The notes below the pieces were generated by a model that was not told the origin of the DNA, did not search any database, and worked only from the letters and a program-made list of their open reading frames with translations. The position numbers were made by a program, and so were the translations under genes. Below are positions 58,819-64,000 of a stretch of 64,000 nucleotides of DNA, piece after piece. Origin of the DNA: Hymenobacter siberiensis (GTDB taxonomy: Bacteria > Bacteroidota > Bacteroidia > Cytophagales > Hymenobacteraceae); NCBI RefSeq assembly GCF_018967845.1, contig NZ_JAHLZZ010000001.1:4340001-4404000 (forward strand). The letters run 5' to 3'. How positions within the stretch are numbered: the stretch's first letter is position 1; every line of letters begins with the position of its first letter.

Positions 58819-59922
58819 TCACTCCGTTTTCTCCGGGGTCGGAATAACCGGTTTGTGTTCGGGCGGGCTATTCACCACCAGCTTCATGTGCTGGCGGTTT
58901 TCGCGCCGAAACACTTCCATCAATACCATAAAATACGACACCAGCAGCGGCCCCACCACCAGCCCGATGATGCCGAATATCTCCACGCCCAGCACAATGC
59001 CCACCAGCGTTATCAGCGGGTGAATATTGCCCATGCGCTTGGCCAACACGATGCGCAGCACGTTATCGATGTTCATAATCAGGATGAAACCCACCAGCAA
59101 AATCCCGATGGCCTGCCCCTTATTCCCCTGCGAAAACTGATAGAGCGCGGCCGGCCCCCACACCAGCGGCGTGCCCAGCACCGGCAGAAACGCCGCAAAA
59201 AAGGCCACCACACCCCAAAAAACCGCGTCGGGCACCCCAAAAATCAGCAGCGTGGCCCCCGTGAGCACGCCCTGCACCACCGACACCAGCACCTGGCCCA
59301 GCACGTTGGCATTCACATTGTTTTGCAGCGACTCACCCAGTTCCTGCAGCGTCTCGTTGCGGAACGGCAGGTAGCGGTGCAGTCCCAGCAGAAAGAACGT
59401 TTCCTGCATAAACATGTAGTACATCGTGAACAGCATCAGGCCCACAATCACCAGGAAGTTGAGGGCGCTGCTGGCCAGCGTGGGCAGCCAGCTCGTGACT
59501 TTGGCCGCACCCTGCAGCAGCAGCTGGCGCACGTTCAACTGTTCAGTCAGCTGGAAGCCGGTGGCTTTTTCCAGCTTGTGAATCACCTCCAGCAGCCGGT
59601 TGGGGTTCTGAGCGAAGGCAATTAGACGGTCGAGCAGCAGCGAAGTCAGGGCGTAGAACGGAATCACGAGTACCACCACCGTCACCAGCAGAATACCCAC
59701 CACCACCATCTGCCGGTTCCAGCGCCGCTGGTATACCAGCGCCAGCCACCACGGCCGAAACACCACGAACAGGATGCCCGCCGCCAGAAACGCCGTGAGG
59801 TACTGCGCCAGCCCAAACACCATCAGGGCCCCCAGTCCAATCAACGAGGCTACCAGCAGCACATAGCGCTGCCGGGGAGTATAAATATTTTCAACGGCAA
59901 CAAATGGGTCCGAAGATCTCAT
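58819..59922 (-). CDS. AI-2E family transporter
   Basis: A protein of about 367 residues with eight predicted helices and the family's long central amphipathic region. Typical segments are GAATLLIFGVPDAVFWGVVA-like (GVLTGATLLIFGVPDAVFWG), PVLGTPLVWGPAALYQ and NIHPLITLVGIVLGVEIFG. Members have been linked to autoinducer-2 export or to Na+/H+ exchange, so the substrate is open. A Met six codons into the longest frame (59922) is used as the start. No luxS is nearby. Confidence 0.88.
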   Translation of the reverse strand: MRSSDPFVAVENIYTPRQRYVLLVASLIGLGALMVFGLAQYLTAFLAAGILFVVFRPWWLALVYQRRWNRQMVVVGILLVTVVVLVIPFYALTSLLLDRLIAFAQNPNRLLEVIHKLEKATGFQLTEQLNVRQLLLQGAAKVTSWLPTLASSALNFLVIVGLMLFTMYYMFMQETFFLLGLHRYLPFRNETLQELGESLQNNVNANVLGQVLVSVVQGVLTGATLLIFGVPDAVFWGVVAFFAAFLPVLGTPLVWGPAALYQFSQGNKGQAIGILLVGFILIMNIDNVLRIVLAKRMGNIHPLITLVGIVLGVEIFGIIGLVVGPLLVSYFMVLMEVFRRENRQHMKLVVNSPPEHKPVIPTPEKTE

Positions 59923-59995
59923 AAACAGCAAAGGCAAATGGTTTTGCGCGCAGTATGCTATACGGTATTCTCTTCACTTGGCCGGCTCATACCAC

Positions 59996-60024
59996 AAAAA
60001 AGCCGCTCCTGCCAGGCAGGAGCG
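59996..60024 (-). terminator. Terminator of the atpD-atpC operon
   Basis: On the minus strand, CGCTCCTGCC / GGCAGGAGCG is followed by GCTTTTTT, 34 bp past the atpC stop codon. Confidence 0.8.
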
Positions 60025-60057
60025 ACTTTCGGCCAGATGCTAACGGTTGCTGCGGCG

Positions 60058-60306
60058 TTACGCCACTGCGCCTTCGGCCAGCACTATCACGTTGTTACGC
60101 AGCACTTCCACCACGCCGCCTTCGATGCGGATAACCTCGCGGCCACCGGCACCGCCGGTCAGCGTCACGTCGCCGGCTTTCAGCGCGGCAATGAGCGGAG
60201 CGTGATTATTCAGCACTTCAAACGCGCCATTGGCCCCCGGAAACTGGGCCGCCGTCACTTCGCCTTCGAATACCTTGCGGTCGGGGGTGATGATTTCTAA
60301 ATGCAT
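60058..60306 (-). CDS. atpC: ATP synthase epsilon subunit (N-terminal domain only)
   Basis: An 82-residue protein with the epsilon start MHLEIITPDRKVFEGEVTAA, then GAFEVLNNHAPLIAALKAGD and GGVVEVLRNNVIVLAEGA. It ends there, without the C-terminal helical hairpin that inhibits F1 in many bacteria; the short form is usual in Bacteroidota. It lies downstream of atpD, separated by an inverted octamer array. Confidence 0.93.
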   Translation of the reverse strand: MHLEIITPDRKVFEGEVTAAQFPGANGAFEVLNNHAPLIAALKAGDVTLTGGAGGREVIRIEGGVVEVLRNNVIVLAEGAVA

Positions 60307-60311
60307 TTCTT

Positions 60312-60422
60312 TAAATGTGGGGAATGTGATGATGTGAAAATGTGGAAATGTGGCTAGTGTATTGATTTGTTGACAATCAATTTTCACATCACCCACATTC
60401 CCACATTCTCCACATTTAAAAA
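60312..60422. repeat. Octanucleotide arrays in inverted orientation between atpD and atpC
   Basis: Five ATGTGNNN-type units (60315-60354) face a set of CCACATTC-type units (60381-60418). Together they fill the intercistronic gap and could fold into a long imperfect hairpin. Confidence 0.7.
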
Positions 60423-60423
60423 A

Positions 60424-61929
60424 TTACTTGGCTTCTGCAATCAGGCGCTCGCCTTTGGCCACGGCATCCTCGATGTTACCAACGAGGTTGAACGCCGCCT
60501 CGGGGAGGTGGTCGTACTTGCCGTCGATGATTTCGTTGAAGCCTTTGATGGTGTCTTTGATATCAACCAGTACGCCTTTGAGGCCGGTGAACTGCTCAGC
60601 CACGAAGAAGGGCTGCGACAGGAAACGCTGCACGCGACGGGCGCGGTTCACAACCTGCTTATCCTCTTCGCTCAGCTCGTCCATACCCAGAATGGCGATG
60701 ATGTCCTGCAATTCCTTGTAGCGCTGGAGCAGCTCTTTCACGCGCTGGGCGGTGTTGTAGTGCTCGTCGCCGAGGATGTCGGCCGACAGGATGCGCGAGG
60801 TCGAGTCCAGCGGGTCAACGGCCGGGTAGATGCCCAGCTCAGCGATTTTGCGGCTCAGTACCGTCGTGGCGTCCAAGTGGGCAAAGGTGTTGGCCGGGGC
60901 CGGGTCAGTCAAGTCATCAGCCGGCACGTAAACGGCCTGTACCGACGTGATAGAACCGCGCTTGGTGGAGGTGATACGCTCCTGCATGGCACCCATTTCG
61001 GTGGCCAGCGTAGGCTGGTAACCCACGGCCGAAGGCATACGACCCAAGAGAGCCGATACTTCCGAACCTGCCTGCGTGAAGCGGAAAATGTTGTCGATAA
61101 AGAACAGGATGTCGCGGCCGGCACCGGTGCCGTCGCCATCGCGGAAGCTCTCGGCAATGGTCAGCCCCGACAGGGCCACGCGGGCACGGGCTCCGGGGGG
61201 CTCGTTCATCTGGCCGAACACGAGGGTAGCCTGCGATTTTTCCATCGCCGCCATGTCCACCTTGCTCAGGTCCCAGCCACCTTCTTCCATCGAATGCTTG
61301 AAGGCATCGCCGTACAGAATGATGTTGGACTCAATGAATTCACGCAGCAGGTCGTTGCCCTCACGGGTACGCTCACCCACGCCGGCAAAAACCGACAGAC
61401 CTTCGTAGGCCTTGGCCACGTTGTTGATAAGCTCCTGAATCAGTACGGTTTTGCCTACGCCGGCACCCCCGAACAAACCAATCTTGCCACCCTTCACATA
61501 AGGCGCGAGCAAGTCGATAACCTTGATACCGGTGAAGAATACTTCCGAAGAAGTAGCCAGCTCCTCAAACGCCGGGGCGTTGCGGTGAATGGACAAGCGC
61601 GGCCCGCTCTTGGGCTGCGGGATGCCGTCAATGGCTTCGCCAATCACGTTGAACAGGCGGCCTTTCACGCCGTCGCCGGTGGGCATCGAGATGGGAGCAC
61701 CCAGGTCGCGTACTTCCGCGCCACGGGCCAGGCCCTCGGTCGAGTCCATGGCAATGGTCCGAACCCGGTCCTCGCCCAGGTGCTGCTGGCATTCCAGCAC
61801 TACCACTTGGCCGTTCTCTTTGGTTACTTGGAGGGCGTCGAGAATGTTGGGCAGCTTCGTGTTTTCACCCGCGAAGCTCACGTCCACGACGGGTCCGATG
61901 ACCTGGGTGATTTTGCCGGTATTGGCCAT
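60424..61929 (-). CDS. atpD: ATP synthase beta subunit
   Basis: A 501-residue catalytic subunit. GGAGVGKT (154-161) is the P-loop, GERTREGNDLLREF follows, and LFFIDNIFRFTQAGSEVSAL is Walker B and the DELSEED-proximal region. ALLGRMPSAVGYQPTLATEM and DELSEEDKQVVNRARRVQRF complete the picture. It is the first gene of a two-gene operon, with the rest of the F1Fo genes elsewhere, as in other Bacteroidota. Confidence 0.98.
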   Translation of the reverse strand: MANTGKITQVIGPVVDVSFAGENTKLPNILDALQVTKENGQVVVLECQQHLGEDRVRTIAMDSTEGLARGAEVRDLGAPISMPTGDGVKGRLFNVIGEAIDGIPQPKSGPRLSIHRNAPAFEELATSSEVFFTGIKVIDLLAPYVKGGKIGLFGGAGVGKTVLIQELINNVAKAYEGLSVFAGVGERTREGNDLLREFIESNIILYGDAFKHSMEEGGWDLSKVDMAAMEKSQATLVFGQMNEPPGARARVALSGLTIAESFRDGDGTGAGRDILFFIDNIFRFTQAGSEVSALLGRMPSAVGYQPTLATEMGAMQERITSTKRGSITSVQAVYVPADDLTDPAPANTFAHLDATTVLSRKIAELGIYPAVDPLDSTSRILSADILGDEHYNTAQRVKELLQRYKELQDIIAILGMDELSEEDKQVVNRARRVQRFLSQPFFVAEQFTGLKGVLVDIKDTIKGFNEIIDGKYDHLPEAAFNLVGNIEDAVAKGERLIAEAK

Positions 61930-62141
61930 TTGGTTGTATTTATGATGAAGTTGATGCTCTTTTCAGGCCGCAAAATTACGGTAGAAGCGTGGCTTTTCCA
62001 ACCATAACGTTTGCGGCACCCGGCCCAACTATAAATATTCTACCCAGCCCCTACCCCGTGAAAATCAGGCATCAATGAGATGAAAGCCGCTTTCGGGGGT
62101 GATACCGACGATTTTTTCTTCAATTTTTTTTCAAAAAATCC

Positions 62142-62171
62142 TTGCACCGAATTTTTCCGGTAGTACATTTG
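62142..62171 (+). promoter_or_regulatory. Promoter of tRNA-Gln
   Basis: TTG (62142-62144) and TACATTTG (62164-62171) are 19 bp apart. The -7 box ends 33 bp before the tRNA. Confidence 0.75.
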
Positions 62172-62204
62172 CACTCCCAAACGGCATGTAGCCAACTGGA
62201 AAAT

Positions 62205-62277
62205 TGTCCGATGGTGTAACTGGCAACACGCTTGATTTTGATTCAAGAAAGTCCAGGTTCGAGCCCTGGTCGGACAA
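62205..62277 (+). tRNA. tRNA-Gln (anticodon UUG)
   Basis: A 73-nt cloverleaf: acceptor TGTCCGA/TCGGACA, D stem GTGT/ACAC, anticodon stem CTTGA/TCAAG with loop TTTTGAT (anticodon TTG), and T arm CCAGG TTCGAGC CCTGG. The discriminator base is A; CCA is not encoded. Confidence 0.97.
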
Positions 62278-62430
62278 CTTCGACACCGCTCGACAACTTT
62301 AGCAAAGGCGCTGGCTTCTCCCTCCCCGGGAGTAAGTTAGTGCCTTTCGCTATTTATTCCTCATCACGCTGCCGCCTGTTGCTCTGCTTAAACCCGGATT
62401 AACAGGCGGTTTTGCTTTATCCTTCCCTTT

Positions 62431-63360
62431 ATGGACCCGCACGCTAAACTATTCGCCGGCAGCGCCTCACAGGAGCTGGGCCACAAAATTGCCGCCGCTT
62501 TTGGCCAGCCCCTGGGCGACCTCACCCTTCAGCGCTTCGCCGACGACGAGCTCAGCCCCAGCTTCGACGAAAGCGTGCGCGGCTGCGAGGTGTTTCTTAT
62601 CCAAAGCACTTTTCCGCCCTCCGAGCACCTCATGGAGCTCATGCTGATGGTGGATGCCTGCAAGCGCGCCTCGGCCCACAAGGTGACCATCGTGATGCCC
62701 TACATGGGCTACGCCCGGCAGGACCGCAAAGACAAGCCCCGCGTGAGCATCGGGGCAAAGGTCGTGGCCAACATCATCCAGAGCGTGGGCACCGACCGCC
62801 TGATGACCTGCGACCTGCACGCCGGCCAGATTCAGGGCTTCTTCGACATTCCGGTCGACCACCTCGACGGGGCCACTGTCACGGCTCCCTACATCCAGTC
62901 ACTGAACCTGAAAAACCTGATTTTCGCCTCGCCCGACGTGGGCGGCGTGGTGCGGACCCGCGCCTTCGCCAAGAAATTTGGAGCCGAAATCGTGGTCTGC
63001 GATAAAATGCGTGTGCGGGCCAATGAGATTGCCTCCATGCAGATTATCGGCGACGTGAAGGGCATGGATGTGGTGTTTGTGGACGACATGGTGGACACCG
63101 CTGGCACCATTTGCAAAGCCGCCGACCTGGTGATGGAGCGCGGGGCCAACTCGGTGCGCGCCGTCATCACGCACCCCCTGCTGAGCGGCCCGGCCCACGC
63201 CCGTATCCGCGCCTCGGCCCTCACCGAGCTGATTACCACCGATACCATTCCGCAGCGCGAGGTGAACGATAAAATCCGGGTGATTTCGCTGGCTCCGCTG
63301 TTCGCTGCCGCCATCCGCAACGTGGTGACGCACGAGAGCATCAGCTCGCTATTCGTGTAG
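62431..63360 (+). CDS. prs: Ribose-phosphate pyrophosphokinase
   Basis: A 309-residue enzyme that makes PRPP from ribose 5-phosphate and ATP for nucleotide, His and NAD synthesis. Motifs are LFAGSASQELGHKIA, RFADDELSPSFDESVRG, MPYMGYARQDRKDKPR, TCDLHAGQIQGFFDIPVDHL and VVFVDDMVDTAGTICKAADL (PRPP loop). It is complete and class I-like. Confidence 0.97.
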   Translation: MDPHAKLFAGSASQELGHKIAAAFGQPLGDLTLQRFADDELSPSFDESVRGCEVFLIQSTFPPSEHLMELMLMVDACKRASAHKVTIVMPYMGYARQDRKDKPRVSIGAKVVANIIQSVGTDRLMTCDLHAGQIQGFFDIPVDHLDGATVTAPYIQSLNLKNLIFASPDVGGVVRTRAFAKKFGAEIVVCDKMRVRANEIASMQIIGDVKGMDVVFVDDMVDTAGTICKAADLVMERGANSVRAVITHPLLSGPAHARIRASALTELITTDTIPQREVNDKIRVISLAPLFAAAIRNVVTHESISSLFV

Positions 63361-63387
63361 ACACTGGCCTGATTGACTTTACCCCGG

Positions 63388-63436
63388 CACGTCGTGCTGA
63401 GCGCTGCTTCGGCCGCGTTTAGCACGACGTGCTCTT
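63388..63436 (+). terminator. Hairpin with T-run after prs
   Basis: GCACGTCGTGCT (63388 on) and TAGCACGACGTGC (to 63432) form the stem, and CTCTTTTT follows. The loop (GAGCGCTGCTTCGG..) resembles the CGTCATGC repeat family, so this terminator may be made from a repeat. Confidence 0.65.
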
Positions 63437-63523
63437 TTTATCCCCGATGCCCTACCGTATCTGATAAGATTGGCACAATTTTGTAGAAAGACTTCCCGAC
63501 TGGAACTTTTTTCTGCAAACGTG

Positions 63524-63892
63524 ATGAACAAGCTTTACACTTCCACCTTCACCCTTTAAGTCGCGCTGCTGCTGAGTGCCTGCGCGTCCTCGGTTCACAT
63601 TCGGGCGCTGGCCCCGGCGGCGATGCCTATGCCAGCCAACCTGCAAAGTGTGGCCACGGCCAACCGCATTATTCCGAAGTCGCGGCGCGATAAATTCTTC
63701 GATGCGCTGGAAGGCGCTTTCACCGGCGAAGGCATTGGCGTGGACCGCGCCGGGGCCGACGAGTGCCTGAACGTGGTGGGCCGGGCGCTTTATGTATTCC
63801 GGTGTTCGTATTCGGTGCCGCAGGAACCGGGGGCGGCCGAAGATACCCGCCATTTCTTCACCACCATCGAGTTCAATCCCATTAAGCCGTAG
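63524..63892 (+). pseudogene. Lipoprotein gene with a nonsense codon in its signal peptide (DUF6340-like)
   Basis: From ATG 63524 the frame reads MNKLYTSTFTL, then TAA (63557-63559), then VALLLSACASSVHIRALAPA and on to TAG 63892. The stop falls in the hydrophobic core of a lipoprotein signal (lipobox LLSAC). The following HIRALAPAAMPMPANLQSVA, NRIIP and LEGAFTGEGIGVDRAGADEC resemble DUF6340 proteins. Those are usually much longer, so the 3' part is probably missing too. Confidence 0.65.
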
Positions 63893-63912
63893 GTTTTTAT
63901 AGCACTAACCCG

Positions 63913-63920
63913 TACCTTTG
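63913..63920 (+). promoter_or_regulatory. -7 element upstream of the probable rplY
   Basis: TACCTTTG, a perfect TANNTTTG match 64 bp upstream of the ATG at 63985. The -33 region is only a T-run. Confidence 0.5.
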
Positions 63921-63921
63921 C

Positions 63922-63957
63922 GGCCCGTTTGCCTCCAACATTGGAGGCGAACGGGCC
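63922..63957 (+). promoter_or_regulatory. 17-bp leader hairpin upstream of the probable rplY
   Basis: GGCCCGTTTGCCTCCAA and TTGGAGGCGAACGGGCC pair fully (one G-T) with a 2-nt spacer. It starts just after the -7 box, so it would form the very 5' end of the transcript. Confidence 0.6.
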
Positions 63958-63984
63958 ATTTATCATCCCCCAAAAACCACTTTT

Positions 63985-64000
63985 ATGAAAAGCCTCGAGA
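63985..64000 (+). CDS. Start of a gene, probably ribosomal protein L25 (partial)
   Basis: ATG at 63985 opens MKSLE before the window ends. Bacteroidota L25/Ctc proteins begin MK(S/T)LEI and the gene usually follows prs, so rplY is the best guess. Five codons cannot prove it. Confidence 0.5.

Noticed and set aside
62040..62246. 68-residue minus-strand frame overlapping tRNA-Gln
   Set aside because: It crosses the tRNA and its promoter and has no family features.

Overview
The window looks like a piece of chromosome from a high-GC member of the Bacteroidota, most like Hymenobacter or a close Cytophagales relative. The evidence is: proteins with type IX secretion (Por) C-terminal sorting domains; Bacteroidota-type promoters (TTG or TTTG near -33, TANNTTTG near -7) before a tRNA, rpsT and others; weak Shine-Dalgarno sequences; an IPExxxVDY-type protein; DUF3857 proteins; and the gene order atpD-atpC and prs-(rplY). 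The genus is an inference. There are no rRNA genes, CRISPR arrays or complete insertion sequences.

Layout. (1) 0.4-9.4 kb is a purine (urate) catabolic cluster. A leftward operon allB-allC-allE-[broken small membrane gene]-uraD-uraH-DUF6986 aldolase-like gene diverges from rightward puuD-xdhC. Together they take urate through 5-hydroxyisourate, OHCU, allantoin, allantoate and ureidoglycine to ureidoglycolate. No known ureidoglycolate lyase or hydrolase is present, and the DUF6986 protein is the one unassigned enzyme. (2) 9.4-17 kb is a looser region with two lipoproteins, an ABC exporter, an MFS transporter, a DUF1294 protein and two pseudogenes (histidine phosphatase, Uma2 nuclease). (3) 17.3-23.6 kb holds three consecutive DUF3857/transglutaminase-like proteins; the first two are paralogues that have lost the catalytic Cys and His. 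(4) 23.7-31.5 kb holds envelope genes: a 1166-residue type IX cargo protein, a helix-hairpin-helix/barrel protein and a PorV-like barrel protein. A 1.1-kb gap among them contains three miniature inverted-repeat elements side by side. (5) 31.6-50.3 kb is mostly housekeeping: a YgjP-like protease, yidD, lgt, an ECF sigma/anti-sigma pair, nadE, rnc, fabF-acpP, pyk, rpsT, rsmG, a second sigma factor, a glycosyltransferase and tgt. (6) 50.4-59.9 kb has an LptF/G permease, an EamA permease, ispE, a PglC-PglD-PglE-like glycan cassette interrupted by a four-helix-bundle gene, a transsulfuration enzyme and an AI-2E transporter. (7) 60-64 kb has atpD-atpC, tRNA-Gln(UUG), prs, a broken lipoprotein gene and the first codons of a probable rplY.

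The most unusual layer is non-coding. Almost every gene boundary carries one of several repeat types. One type is long, often perfect inverted repeats whose arms begin CGTCATGC. Another is short GCGCGGACT palindromes. A third is tandem heptanucleotide arrays of varying sequence (and two octanucleotide arrays) that abut or overlap start and stop codons. Heptamer arrays also lie inside three coding regions (nadE, allC, the HHH protein), and repeat arms supply the stop codons of xdhC and tgt. Two miniature elements have perfect terminal target duplications. Five genes are broken by single-base lesions. All calls were made by eye from the sequence; no database search was run.
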